DNA from: Sterolibacterium sp.
GTDB lineage: Bacteria > Pseudomonadota > Gammaproteobacteria > Burkholderiales > Rhodocyclaceae
Direction: 5' to 3'
NCBI GenBank assembly: GCA_028713555.1
Contig: JAQTOA010000006.1
Location: forward strand, 1-64,000
Length of the DNA stretch: 64,000 nt
A program made the translations under genes and the position numbers. The notes under the pieces are model-generated. The model worked only from the letters and a program-made list of their open reading frames with translations. It searched no databases and had not been told where the DNA came from. Positions 48,335 to 57,258 of the stretch are shown here, one piece after another. Within the stretch, counting starts at the first letter, position 1, and each line of letters opens with the position of its first letter.

Positions 48335-49090
48335 ATGAGCCCACCACCACCACTTGCACTGCGCGAAGAATCACGTGAACAGCTCTTCAGCAAAGTCTGG
48401 TCGCTTGAACTGAATGATGTATTCGCCGATGTCGCGTCCTATTACGATCGAGCGAATCTCGTGGCAAGTCTCGGTCTCTGGAACTGGATTCTGCGTAGAT
48501 TCATGAGTACCGTGGAGCTTCATCCGGGCGAGCGGACACTCGACGTCTGCGGCGGCACCAATGCCGTTGGCATTGCACTGTTGAAGCGCGAGCCAAGCCT
48601 CAAGGTACATGCGATGGATCGTAGCTCGGCGATGCAGGAGGTCGGCAAACAGCGAGCGGGTGCACTGGGTTTTGATATCGACAGCACTATTGGTGACGTG
48701 CATAAGCTGCCGTTCCCGGACAATCATTTCGATCTGGTCACGTTGCAGTATGCATCGCGCCACCTGCGCATTCGTGAAGTTTTCACCGAGATACGCCGCG
48801 TGCTCAAGCCGGGAGGGCGCTTCTACCACTGCGACATGCTGCGGACGGCCAATCCTGTTGTCAATAAGCTTTACTACATCTACTTGCGTGCTTGCCTTTC
48901 CTTTACAGGACTTGTTTTTCGCAGTGGTTCTCCGGCCCAGAACTGCAAGAAATACTTTATGGATGCACTCGATATGTTCTATTCGGCCGAGGAACTTTCC
49001 CAGGTGTTGCGGGAGTTGAGCTTCCGCAACGTTTCGGCCAAATCGATCTTGGCTGGCATGATCGGATTTCATCGTGCGGTCAAACCGTAG
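48335..49090 (+). CDS. UbiE/MenG-like methyltransferase
   Basis: 251 residues. The N-terminus has FADVASYYDRANLVASLGLW and motif I is altered to TLDVCGGTNAVGIALL (GGTNAVG where UbiE has GGTGDLA), with LPFPDNHFDLVTLQYASRHL and VLKPGGRFYHCD following. The family methylates quinone precursors. The divergent motif I, the position before frdABCD and the shared FNR site suggest a quinone modification for fumarate respiration, but the substrate is not shown. It is not obviously RquA by N-terminal pattern. About 47 bp separates it from frdA. Confidence 0.82.
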   Translation: MSPPPPLALREESREQLFSKVWSLELNDVFADVASYYDRANLVASLGLWNWILRRFMSTVELHPGERTLDVCGGTNAVGIALLKREPSLKVHAMDRSSAMQEVGKQRAGALGFDIDSTIGDVHKLPFPDNHFDLVTLQYASRHLRIREVFTEIRRVLKPGGRFYHCDMLRTANPVVNKLYYIYLRACLSFTGLVFRSGSPAQNCKKYFMDALDMFYSAEELSQVLRELSFRNVSAKSILAGMIGFHRAVKP

Positions 49091-49137
49091 TTCGCTTGTT
49101 TTTTTTAGATAATTCCTGGGTGTCCTGAGGAGAAGTG

Positions 49138-50895
49138 ATGGAGACGATTCAGACAGATGTGGCTATTATCGGAGCGGGGGGGGCCGGTTTACGTGCCGCC
49201 ATTGCGCTCGCGCAGGAAGCGCCAAATTTACGCATTGCCCTGATCTCGAAGGTCTACCCGATGCGCAGCCATACTTGCGCAGCGGAGGGTGGCGCGGCCG
49301 GAGTGATCAAACCCGACGACAGCTTCGACCATCACTTCCACGATACGGTTGGCGGTGGCGATTGGTTGTGCGACCAGGATGCGGTCGAGTACTTCATCCA
49401 TGAGGCGCCCAAGGAGTTGATGCAGCTAGAGCACTGGGGCTGCCCATGGAACCGCGAAGCGGACGGTTCCGTGGCGGTGCGCCCCTTCGGTGGCATGAAA
49501 ATCCAGCGCACCTGGTTTGCCGCCGACAAGTCAGGCTTTCATATCCTGCACGCCCTGTTCCAGACCTCGCTGCAATTCCCGCAGATCCAACGCTTCGACG
49601 AATACTTCGCCACCGACCTGCTGGTCGACGATGGGCGCTGCCAGGGTCTCACCGCCATCGAGATGCGCAGCGGCCAGATGCGCCGCTTCAATGCCAAGGC
49701 CGTGATTATCGCTGGCGGCGGTGCCGGGCGCATGTTCCCCTTCAACACCAATGGTGCCGTCAATACGGGGGATGGCATGGCCATGGCCTACCGTGCCGGC
49801 GCACCGTTGAAGGACATGGAATTCGTGCAATACCATCCGACTGGGTTGCCCAATACGGGCACGTTATTGACGGAAGCTTGTCGCGCCGAAGGCGGCGTGC
49901 TGCTGAACAAGGACAACTACCGTTTCCTGCAAGACTACGGCATGGGGCCGGAAACACCCAAGGGCAAGCCGGTGTTGAAGACCATGGAGTTGGGCCCGCG
50001 CGACCGCGTCAGCCAAGCCATCTGGGGTGAGATGCAGAAGGGTCGCGCCGTCAAGACTGATTGGGGCGACTGCGTCTGGCTGGATATGCGCCATCTCGGC
50101 GAGAAGAAGATGGACGAGCGCTTGCCCTTTGTGCGCGACATTTGCATCAGCTATTTGGGCTTGGACCCGGTCCATGAGATGATACCGATCCGTCCAGTGA
50201 TGCACTACATGATGGGCGGCATTCACACCGACACCAAGGCGGCAACCTCGCTGCCCGGCCTGTTCGCTGCCGGCGAGTGCGCTTGCGTCAGCATCAACGG
50301 CGCCAATCGCCTCGGCTCGAATTCTCTGGTCGAGATCCTCGTCTTCGGTCACCGTGCCGCACTGTCCGCTGCCTCTTACGCGGCCGGTGTCAAGCCGGGC
50401 AACGAAGCAGCGCTGACGACGCAGGCCGAAGCCAATCAATCCAGGCTACGCGAGCTGTTCATGCGCAGCTTGGGCAAAGAGACGGTGGCGGGTTTGCGAA
50501 AGGAAATGACCGACACCATGGAAGAAGGTGCCGGTATCTACCGCACCCAGGAAGGCATGGACAAGAGCTGCAAGAAGCTCTCTGAACTGCGCCGCCGTTA
50601 CCAGGACATCGCGCTGCACGACAAGACCAACGTCTACAACACCGATCTGCTTTCGGCGCTGGAGTTGGGCAACATGCTGGACTGCGCCGAAGCCCTGATG
50701 ACGAGCGGACGCGAGCGCAAGGAGTCGCGCGGCGCCCACCAGCGCATCGACTTCAAGGCGCGCGACGACGTCAAGTATCTCAAGCACTCGATGGCCTACT
50801 TCAATGGCTTGGAAACGCCGCGTATTGACTATCGAGATGTGGTGGTCACCAAGTCCCAACCGGGTGTGCGCGATTACTCGGGAGCCAAGAAATGA
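49138..50895 (+). CDS. frdA: fumarate reductase flavoprotein subunit
   Basis: 585 residues. Covalent FAD His at residue 45 in MRSHTCAAEGG, dinucleotide fold AIIGAGGAGLRAA at 9-21, and active-site regions TEACRAEGG and HYMMGGI. It aligns with E. coli FrdA over its length more closely than with SdhA, including QYHPTGLP and MGPETPKGKP. The ATG at 49138 follows a GTG; AGGAG is just upstream. Reduces fumarate at the cytoplasmic face. Confidence 0.93.
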   Translation: METIQTDVAIIGAGGAGLRAAIALAQEAPNLRIALISKVYPMRSHTCAAEGGAAGVIKPDDSFDHHFHDTVGGGDWLCDQDAVEYFIHEAPKELMQLEHWGCPWNREADGSVAVRPFGGMKIQRTWFAADKSGFHILHALFQTSLQFPQIQRFDEYFATDLLVDDGRCQGLTAIEMRSGQMRRFNAKAVIIAGGGAGRMFPFNTNGAVNTGDGMAMAYRAGAPLKDMEFVQYHPTGLPNTGTLLTEACRAEGGVLLNKDNYRFLQDYGMGPETPKGKPVLKTMELGPRDRVSQAIWGEMQKGRAVKTDWGDCVWLDMRHLGEKKMDERLPFVRDICISYLGLDPVHEMIPIRPVMHYMMGGIHTDTKAATSLPGLFAAGECACVSINGANRLGSNSLVEILVFGHRAALSAASYAAGVKPGNEAALTTQAEANQSRLRELFMRSLGKETVAGLRKEMTDTMEEGAGIYRTQEGMDKSCKKLSELRRRYQDIALHDKTNVYNTDLLSALELGNMLDCAEALMTSGRERKESRGAHQRIDFKARDDVKYLKHSMAYFNGLETPRIDYRDVVVTKSQPGVRDYSGAKK

Positions 50896-51650
50896 CTGAG
50901 AACAGAATGGGAGCTCGGCAGGTCGAGCTCGAGGTGTTGCGCTATAACCCCGAGACCGACCAGGAGCCGAAGTTTCAGCGGTATTCGGTACCCTGCATCA
51001 ACGAATGGTGCGTGCTCGATGCCTTGAACTACCTCAAGGACAATCTCGATCCGACGCTGGCCTATCGCTGGTCCTGCCACATGCAGGTCTGCGGCAGTTG
51101 CGGCATGATGATCAACGGCGAGCCGAAACTGGCTTGCAAGGCCATGTTGCGCGATTATCCCGGTACCATTCGCATCGAGCCGCTGGCGCACTTCCCCATC
51201 GAGCGCGACCTGGTCAGCGTGGCCGACGACTTCATCGCCAAGCTCAAGCGCGTCAAGCCCTACATCATATCGGATGGCAAGCATACGATCGAGCAAGGCG
51301 AGTACAAGCAGACGCCAGCCCAGTTGAAGCGCTACCGGCAGTTTGCCATGTGCATCAATTGCATGCTGTGCTACGCCGCCTGTCCCGAGTACGGCCTGCA
51401 GCCGAAGTTCATTGGTCCTGCGGCGATTTCTCTGGCGCATCGCTACAATCTGGATTCGCGCGACGTCGGCCGCGATGAGCGCCAGGAGGAGATTGCCACC
51501 AACGAGGGCGTTTGGGAATGCACGTTCGTCGGCGCCTGCTCGGATGTCTGTCCCAAACATGTCGATCCGGCAGCCGCCCTGCAGCAGGTGAAAGTGGCGA
51601 GCACCGTCGACTGGTACCTTGAGCACTTTATGTCATGGGTGAAAAAATGA
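50892..51650 (+). CDS. frdB: fumarate reductase iron-sulfur subunit
   Basis: 252 residues. The [2Fe-2S] set is RWSCHMQVCGSCGMM and C in LACKAM; the [4Fe-4S]/[3Fe-4S] sets are CINCMLCYAACPEYGL and CTFVGACSDVCPKHVD. The pattern follows E. coli FrdB, with overlap of 4 nt with frdA and frdC. Confidence 0.95.
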   Translation: MTENRMGARQVELEVLRYNPETDQEPKFQRYSVPCINEWCVLDALNYLKDNLDPTLAYRWSCHMQVCGSCGMMINGEPKLACKAMLRDYPGTIRIEPLAHFPIERDLVSVADDFIAKLKRVKPYIISDGKHTIEQGEYKQTPAQLKRYRQFAMCINCMLCYAACPEYGLQPKFIGPAAISLAHRYNLDSRDVGRDERQEEIATNEGVWECTFVGACSDVCPKHVDPAAALQQVKVASTVDWYLEHFMSWVKK

Positions 51651-52039
51651 GCCGCAGACCATACGTACGCGAAGTTCCGCCGACCTCTTGGTACTTCCGC
51701 ATGCCGCGCTACATGCGCTACATGGCGCGCGAGGTGACCAGTATCTTCATCGGTATCTACACGGCGCTCCTGCTCTGCGGACTTGCCAATTTGTCCGCTG
51801 GACCGGAGAAATGGGACTCCTTCATCAAGTCTCTGCAAGCCCCGTCGAGCGTCATTTTCCATTGGCTGGCGCTGGCCTTCGCGCTGTACAACAGCTTCAC
51901 GTGGTTCAACGTGGCACCCAAGGCTCTGCCGCTTCAGTTTGGCGAGGAACTGGCGCCGGACAGCGTGGTCGCCGGCGGCCACTATGTGATCTGGGTACTA
52001 TTGTCGATCTTCATCCTTTTCTGGGCGGGGGTATTCTGA
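51647..52039 (+). CDS. frdC: fumarate reductase membrane subunit C
   Basis: 130 residues with three membrane helices. The start RPYVREVPPTSWY resembles FrdC (KPYVRPM...WW), and TWFNVAPKAL matches the family KTWFELAPKA. With FrdD it holds the quinol site. Overlaps frdB by 4 nt. Confidence 0.92.
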   Translation: MSRRPYVREVPPTSWYFRMPRYMRYMAREVTSIFIGIYTALLLCGLANLSAGPEKWDSFIKSLQAPSSVIFHWLALAFALYNSFTWFNVAPKALPLQFGEELAPDSVVAGGHYVIWVLLSIFILFWAGVF

Positions 52040-52041
52040 AC

Positions 52042-52383
52042 ATGGCCAAGTCCAACAAACCGATTATTTGGGGCACCTTCGCTGCCGGTGGGGAAATTGT
52101 CTCACTGGTCATGCCGGTGATCATTCTGCTGACATTGCTTGCCGCTACCGGACACGTGCCGACCGTCTTCAGCTATGAAACGATGCATGCCTTTGCTGCG
52201 GGCTGGTTCGGCAAACTGGTTCTTTTCGTCATCCTGTTCCTGTCGCTATGGAGCCAAGCGCATCGACTGCGCATCACTTGCTTCGACTTCGGACTGCGTG
52301 CCGATACGCTGGTGGCGATTGTGATGTATGTCTTAGCGGCAGCGGGTAGTATCGCTACGGTTGTTTTTCTGGCGCGTATTTAA
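52042..52383 (+). CDS. frdD: fumarate reductase membrane subunit D
   Basis: 113 residues with three membrane helices. PIIWGTFAAGGEIVSLVMPV resembles E. coli FrdD (PVFWGLFGAGG). Two base pairs after frdC. Heme b is not bound by this QFR type. Confidence 0.9.
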   Translation: MAKSNKPIIWGTFAAGGEIVSLVMPVIILLTLLAATGHVPTVFSYETMHAFAAGWFGKLVLFVILFLSLWSQAHRLRITCFDFGLRADTLVAIVMYVLAAAGSIATVVFLARI

Positions 52384-52405
52384 TTTGGTTTTTTGCGTAA
52401 TTATT

Positions 52406-52436
52406 TTCAAACCAATTGGGATAGTTGTTGTATAAT
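52406..52436 (+). promoter_or_regulatory. promoter before tRNA-Leu and nuo
   Basis: A perfect TATAAT -10 at 52431-52436 with a weak TTCAAA -35 at 52406-52411 (19-bp spacing). Transcription from about 52443 would cover tRNA-Leu at 52499 and could continue into nuoA. Confidence 0.6.
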
Positions 52437-52498
52437 TTTCGGGTTGATAATTCCGCCGCACGGCGATAGAGCTAACGAGGCAATTGATAGTGAATACG

Positions 52499-52583
52499 GC
52501 CGACGTGGTGAAATTGGTAGACACGCTATCTTGAGGGGGTAGTGACGAAAGTCGTGTGAGTTCGAGTCTCACCGTCGGCACCA
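52499..52583 (+). tRNA. tRNA-Leu (anticodon GAG)
   Basis: Acceptor GCCGACG pairs with CGTCGGC, followed by A and an encoded CCA at 52581-52583. Anticodon GAG in the CTTGAGG loop, long variable arm. It is the tRNA that usually sits between secG and nuoA in betaproteobacteria. Confidence 0.96.
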
Positions 52584-52690
52584 AAAATGGAGCGCGCAGT
52601 GTGTTGCTTGGCGCGCATTTATGTACCGCTAATTTGCGGGCGTTGGTAAGCGAGAAAACAGCAGCAGTACGTGGCGTAAGCTCGAAGATT

Positions 52691-53065
52691 ATGTTGGAAA
52701 ATTATTTCCCCATTCTCGTATTTGTTCTCGTAGGCATAGCCTTCGGATGTGCGCCAATTATCCTCGGCTGGCTCATCGGCCCGCACCGTCCTGATCCCGA
52801 GAAGCTCTCCGCTTACGAATGCGGTTTTGAGGCTTTCGAGGATGCGCGCATGAAATTCGATGTGCGCTACTACCTGATCGCCATTATCTTTATCCTGTTC
52901 GACCTGGAAATCGCCTTCCTTTTCCCTTGGGCGTCAATCTTCAAGGAAATCGTTGGCAACGAATCCATCAAGCTGTTTGGTTTCGTCGAGATGCTGGTGT
53001 TCCTTGGCATTCTCCTGCTCGGTTATATTTATGCTTGGGCTAAAGGCGCCCTGGACTGGGAATGA
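52691..53065 (+). CDS. nuoA: NADH-quinone oxidoreductase subunit A
   Basis: 124 residues, three membrane helices, with the [20 protein letters not shown] loop typical of NuoA. The start [11 protein letters not shown] at 52691 matches the family; an upstream frame extends into the tRNA. Confidence 0.96.
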   Translation: MLENYFPILVFVLVGIAFGCAPIILGWLIGPHRPDPEKLSAYECGFEAFEDARMKFDVRYYLIAIIFILFDLEIAFLFPWASIFKEIVGNESIKLFGFVEMLVFLGILLLGYIYAWAKGALDWE

Positions 53066-53068
53066 ACC

Positions 53069-53545
53069 ATGAGCATTGAAGGCGTCTTCAAAGAAGGTAT
53101 TGTCACCACTTCGCTCGACTCGTTGATCAACTGGACCCGTACCGGTTCGATGTGGCCGGTAACTTTCGGCTTGGCGTGCTGCGCGATTGAAATGATACAC
53201 ACTGGTTGCGCACGTTACGACCTTGATCGCTTCGGCGTCATGTTTCGCGCTAGCCCGCGTCAATCGGACGTGATGATCATTGCTGGCACGCTGACTAATA
53301 AGATGGCGCCGGTTTTGCGCAAGGTGTATGACCAGATTGCCGATCCGAAGTGGGTCATTTCAATGGGTTCTTGTGCCAATGGCGGAGGCTATTACCACTA
53401 TGCCTACTCGGTGGTCCGCGGCGCAGACCGGATCGTGCCGGTAGATATCTATATACCCGGCTGTCCGCCTACCCCGGAAGCATTGCTTTACGGTATCTTC
53501 CAGTTGCAGGGCAAGATCAGGCGAACCTGCACGATAGCCCGCTAA
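53069..53545 (+). CDS. nuoB: NADH-quinone oxidoreductase subunit B
   Basis: 158 residues. The N2 [4Fe-4S] ligands are in [17 protein letters not shown] and [10 protein letters not shown]. Joins the peripheral arm to the membrane arm near the quinone site. Confidence 0.97.
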   Translation: MSIEGVFKEGIVTTSLDSLINWTRTGSMWPVTFGLACCAIEMIHTGCARYDLDRFGVMFRASPRQSDVMIIAGTLTNKMAPVLRKVYDQIADPKWVISMGSCANGGGYYHYAYSVVRGADRIVPVDIYIPGCPPTPEALLYGIFQLQGKIRRTCTIAR

Positions 53546-53579
53546 GAACCTTCACACCACTGAGACAGCCGATATCGCC

Positions 53580-54197
53580 ATGAGTGCCAAGCTGGAAAAG
53601 CTCTCGCAGAACCTGCAAAGCGTGCTGGGCGATCGCATCGTGAGCCTTGTCCCGGCGCTCAATGAGCTAACCCTAGTTGTCGCAGCGGTGGATTATCTGG
53701 CGGTGGCGAAAATTCTGCGTGATCATCGCGACCTGCGTTTTGACCAGTTGATCGATCTTTGTGGTGTCGACTATTCAACCTATGGTGGAGCAGGTGCCTG
53801 GCAGGGCAGGCGCTTCGCCGCGGTAAGTCAACTGCTGTCGGTCGAGATGAACTGGCGCTTGCGTTTGCGGGTGTTCGCGCCAGATGATGATTTCCCGGTT
53901 GTCGATTCCTTGATTGATGTCTGGAACAGCGTCAACTGGTTTGAGCGCGAGGCTTTCGATCTGTTTGGTATCATGTTCAGCGGCCACCCCGACCTGCGCC
54001 GCATTCTGACCGATTACGGCTTCATCGGTCATCCGTTCCGCAAGGATTTCCCGATTTCAGGTTACGTCGAGATGCAATACGACCAGGAGCAGAAACGCGT
54101 GGTCTACCAGCCGGTAACCATAGCGCCGCGCGAAATCACGCCGCGCATCATCCGCGAAGAAACCTTCGGCAGCGTGAAACTTAACGATCATGGCTGA
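53580..54197 (+). CDS. nuoC: NADH-quinone oxidoreductase subunit C
   Basis: 205 residues with the 30-kDa subunit signature [20 protein letters not shown] and [11 protein letters not shown]. Overlaps nuoD by 8 nt. Confidence 0.96.
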   Translation: MSAKLEKLSQNLQSVLGDRIVSLVPALNELTLVVAAVDYLAVAKILRDHRDLRFDQLIDLCGVDYSTYGGAGAWQGRRFAAVSQLLSVEMNWRLRLRVFAPDDDFPVVDSLIDVWNSVNWFEREAFDLFGIMFSGHPDLRRILTDYGFIGHPFRKDFPISGYVEMQYDQEQKRVVYQPVTIAPREITPRIIREETFGSVKLNDHG

Positions 54198-55443
54198 TAT
54201 TCGCAATTTCACGCTCAATTTTGGTCCACAGCATCCGGCGGCGCACGGGGTGATGCGCTTGGTGCTGGAACTCGACGGTGAAACCGTGGTGCGTGCCGAT
54301 CCGCATATCGGCCTGTTGCATCGCGCTACCGAGAAGCTTGCCGAGGAGCGAACTTGGGTTCAGTCGCTGCCCTACATGGATCGACTCGACTACACTTCGA
54401 TGTTCGTCAATGAGCATCCCTTCGTGTTGGCGGTCGAGCGGCTGCTTGGCATCGAAGTTCCGTTGCGGGCCCAGTATATCCGGGTGATGTTTGACGAGAT
54501 CACGCGTATTCATAACCATCTGCTCAGCATCGGCACCCAGGGCTTGGACGTCGGCGCCATGACGATGGTCTTGTATGCATTCCGCGAGCGCGAAGATATT
54601 GCCGACATGCTGGAAGCTGTCTCCGGAGCGCGCATGCATGGCGCCTACTATCGTCCCGGCGGCGTCTACCGCGATCTGCCTGACCAGATGCCGCGCTACG
54701 AGGTCAATAAATTCAAGAACGCGGAGACCGTGCGCCAGCTCAATGAGGCTCGTAGCGGCTCGCTGCTGGATTTTATCGAGGATTTCACCAATCGTTTTCC
54801 GACCTATTGCGACGAATACGAAACGCTCCTTACCGACAATCGCATCTGGAAGCAGCGTCTGGTGGGTATCGGTGTGGTTTCCCCCGAGCGGGCTCTGCAA
54901 CTCGGTCTTACTGGCCCCATGTTGCGTGGGTCCGGCATTCAGTGGGACGTCCGCAAAAAGCAGCCTTACGAGGTTTATGACCGCCTCGATTTCGATATTC
55001 CGGTGGGTGTCGAGGGCGATAGCTACGACCGCTATCTGGTGCGCGTAGAAGAGATGCGTCAGGCTAACCGCATCATCCGACAGTGCGTTGATTGGCTGCG
55101 CAAGAACCCTGGTCCGGTAATTACCGGAAATCATAATGTAGCTCCGCCCGCGCGTGAAAAGATGAAGGGCAACATGGAAGAGCTGATTCATCATTTCAAG
55201 CTCTTTTCGGAAGGCATCCATGTTCCCGCTGGAGAGGTCTATGCCAGCATTGAACATGCTAAGGGCGAGTTTGGCGTTTATATGATTTCCGACGGCGCCA
55301 ACAAGCCCTACCGCATGAAGTTGCGCTCGGCTGCTTATACCCACCTCTCCGCCATGAATGAAATGGCTAGGGGGCACATGATTGCCGATACGGTGACCAT
55401 AATCGGCACGATGGACATCGTATTTGGCGATGTGGATAGATGA
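54190..55443 (+). CDS. nuoD: NADH-quinone oxidoreductase subunit D
   Basis: 417 residues, 49-kDa subunit. [20 protein letters not shown] (quinone-site His) and [11 protein letters not shown] are conserved. Together with NuoB it forms the quinone-binding pocket. Confidence 0.97.
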   Translation: MADIRNFTLNFGPQHPAAHGVMRLVLELDGETVVRADPHIGLLHRATEKLAEERTWVQSLPYMDRLDYTSMFVNEHPFVLAVERLLGIEVPLRAQYIRVMFDEITRIHNHLLSIGTQGLDVGAMTMVLYAFREREDIADMLEAVSGARMHGAYYRPGGVYRDLPDQMPRYEVNKFKNAETVRQLNEARSGSLLDFIEDFTNRFPTYCDEYETLLTDNRIWKQRLVGIGVVSPERALQLGLTGPMLRGSGIQWDVRKKQPYEVYDRLDFDIPVGVEGDSYDRYLVRVEEMRQANRIIRQCVDWLRKNPGPVITGNHNVAPPAREKMKGNMEELIHHFKLFSEGIHVPAGEVYASIEHAKGEFGVYMISDGANKPYRMKLRSAAYTHLSAMNEMARGHMIADTVTIIGTMDIVFGDVDR

Positions 55444-55447
55444 GACT

Positions 55448-55924
55448 ATGCTGAGCCAAGACACACTCAAAAAGATCGACCATGAAGTCGCCAAGTATCC
55501 TGCCGATCAGAAGCAATCGGCGGTGATGGCGGCGCTGGCGCATGCCCAGGATGAGAAAGGCTGGCTGGCGCAGGAGACTATTGCCTGCGTCGCTGAATAT
55601 CTTGGCATGGCGCCGATGGCCGCTTACGAAGTGGCTTCCTTCTACAACATGTACGATCTGGCTCCGGTCGGCAAGCATAAGCTGACGGTATGCACCAACC
55701 TGCCGTGCGCGCTGTCTGGCGGTGTGCACGTTGCCGATTACCTGAAGCAGAAGCTCGGCATCGACTTCAACGAAACCACGCCAGACGGCATGTTCACGCT
55801 CAAGGAAGGCGAGTGCATGGGAGTTTGCGGCGATGCACCGGTATTGTTGATGAACAACAAGCGCATGTGCAGTTACATGACTCCCGAAGCAATCGACAAG
55901 TTGTTGGACGAATTGAAATCATGA
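55448..55924 (+). CDS. nuoE: NADH-quinone oxidoreductase subunit E
   Basis: 158 residues. The [2Fe-2S] N1a ligands are in CTNLPCAL and CMGVCGDAP. Start MLSQDTL at 55448 follows nuoD by 4 bp; its stop overlaps the nuoF ATG. Confidence 0.96.
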   Translation: MLSQDTLKKIDHEVAKYPADQKQSAVMAALAHAQDEKGWLAQETIACVAEYLGMAPMAAYEVASFYNMYDLAPVGKHKLTVCTNLPCALSGGVHVADYLKQKLGIDFNETTPDGMFTLKEGECMGVCGDAPVLLMNNKRMCSYMTPEAIDKLLDELKS

Positions 55925-57258
55925 GCATCCAGCCCATTCTGCTTGCCGGCCTGGATGCAAGCACAGCCGATCGCACTTGGCGCCTTGCCGATTATATGCA
56001 GCGTGGCGGTTATGCGGCGCTCAAGAAGATTCTGGCCGAGAACATCTCGCCCGAAGCCGTTATCAACGAAGTCAAGAAGTCGTCGTTGCGCGGTCGCGGC
56101 GGCGCCGGTTTCCCTGCCGGCCTGAAGTGGAGCTTCATGCCACGCAATTATTCCGGCGCCAAGTACCTTGTTTGCAACACCGACGAGGGCGAGCCGGGTA
56201 CGTTCAAGGATCGTGACTTGATGCGCTTCAACCCCCATCAGGTGATCGAGGGCATGGCCATTGCTGCCTATGCGATGGGAGTCGAGTGCGGCTACAACTA
56301 TATCCACGGTGAAGTCTGGGATCTGTATACCCGTTTCGAGGAAGCTTTAGCGGAGGCGCGCGCTGCCGGTTTTATTGGTCAGAAGATCCTCGGTTCCAAT
56401 TTTAATTTCGAACTGTTTGCTCATCACGGCTGGGGCGCCTATATTTGCGGCGAGGAAACTGGTTTGCTCGAATCGATCGAAGGCAAGAAGGGCCAGCCGC
56501 GCTACAAGCCGCCCTTCCCGGCGAGCTACGGCCTGTACGGCAAGCCGACCACCATCAACAACACCGAGACTTTCGCCGCAGTGCCTTGGATCATCCTGAA
56601 CGGCGGCGAGAAATACCTTGAGTTGGGCAAGCCCAACAATGGCGGCACCAAGCTATTTTCCGTTTCGGGTCATGTGGTCAAGCCAGGGGTGTATGAAGTC
56701 CCGATGGGTACCCCATTTCCGGTGCTGCTCGAAATGTGCGGTGGCATGCGTAATGGCAAGCTCAAGGCTGTGATTCCCGGCGGCTCCTCGGCGCCGGTGT
56801 TGCCGGCTGACATCATCATGGACTGTACCCTGGATTACGACTCCATCGCCAAGGCCGGCTCGATGCTCGGTTCCGGCGCGGTGATCGTGATGGATGAGAG
56901 CGTTTGCATGGTCAAGGCGCTGGAGCGCTTATCCTATTTCTATTTCGAAGAGTCCTGCGGCCAATGCACGCCTTGCCGCGAAGGCACGGGCTGGCTGTAT
57001 CGCGTCGTGCATCGCATCGAACACGGTCAGGGCCGTCCCGAGGATCTCGATTTGTTGAACAGCGTCACCGAGAACATCATGGGCCGTACCATCTGTGCTT
57101 TGGGCGATGCCGCCGCGTTGCCGGTGAGGAGTTTTACCAAGCACTTCAAGAGCGAATTCGAATACCACATCGAAAACAAGAAATGCATGGTCCCGCCCGA
57201 AGTGCAGCGCGAGGGCAGCAATATCTACGTTACGCCGAACCGGGTGCCGTCATGCTAG
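55921..57258 (+). CDS. nuoF: NADH-quinone oxidoreductase subunit F
   Basis: 445 residues. NADH/FMN-binding [15 protein letters not shown] and the N3 [4Fe-4S] motif [12 protein letters not shown] are intact. Overlaps nuoG by 7 nt (ATGCTAG). Confidence 0.97.
   Translation: MSIQPILLAGLDASTADRTWRLADYMQRGGYAALKKILAENISPEAVINEVKKSSLRGRGGAGFPAGLKWSFMPRNYSGAKYLVCNTDEGEPGTFKDRDLMRFNPHQVIEGMAIAAYAMGVECGYNYIHGEVWDLYTRFEEALAEARAAGFIGQKILGSNFNFELFAHHGWGAYICGEETGLLESIEGKKGQPRYKPPFPASYGLYGKPTTINNTETFAAVPWIILNGGEKYLELGKPNNGGTKLFSVSGHVVKPGVYEVPMGTPFPVLLEMCGGMRNGKLKAVIPGGSSAPVLPADIIMDCTLDYDSIAKAGSMLGSGAVIVMDESVCMVKALERLSYFYFEESCGQCTPCREGTGWLYRVVHRIEHGQGRPEDLDLLNSVTENIMGRTICALGDAAALPVRSFTKHFKSEFEYHIENKKCMVPPEVQREGSNIYVTPNRVPSC

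Noticed and set aside
52333-52584. 83-codon minus-strand frame across tRNA-Leu(GAG)
   Set aside because: An antisense translation of a tRNA, not a protein.
54181-55494. 437-codon frame antisense to nuoD
   Set aside because: A shadow of nuoD, which has full family motifs and operon overlap.
56904-57251. N-terminal extension of nuoG inside nuoF
   Set aside because: The extension is a shadow of nuoF. The family start MLDIEIDGK at 57252 has the expected overlap with the nuoF stop.
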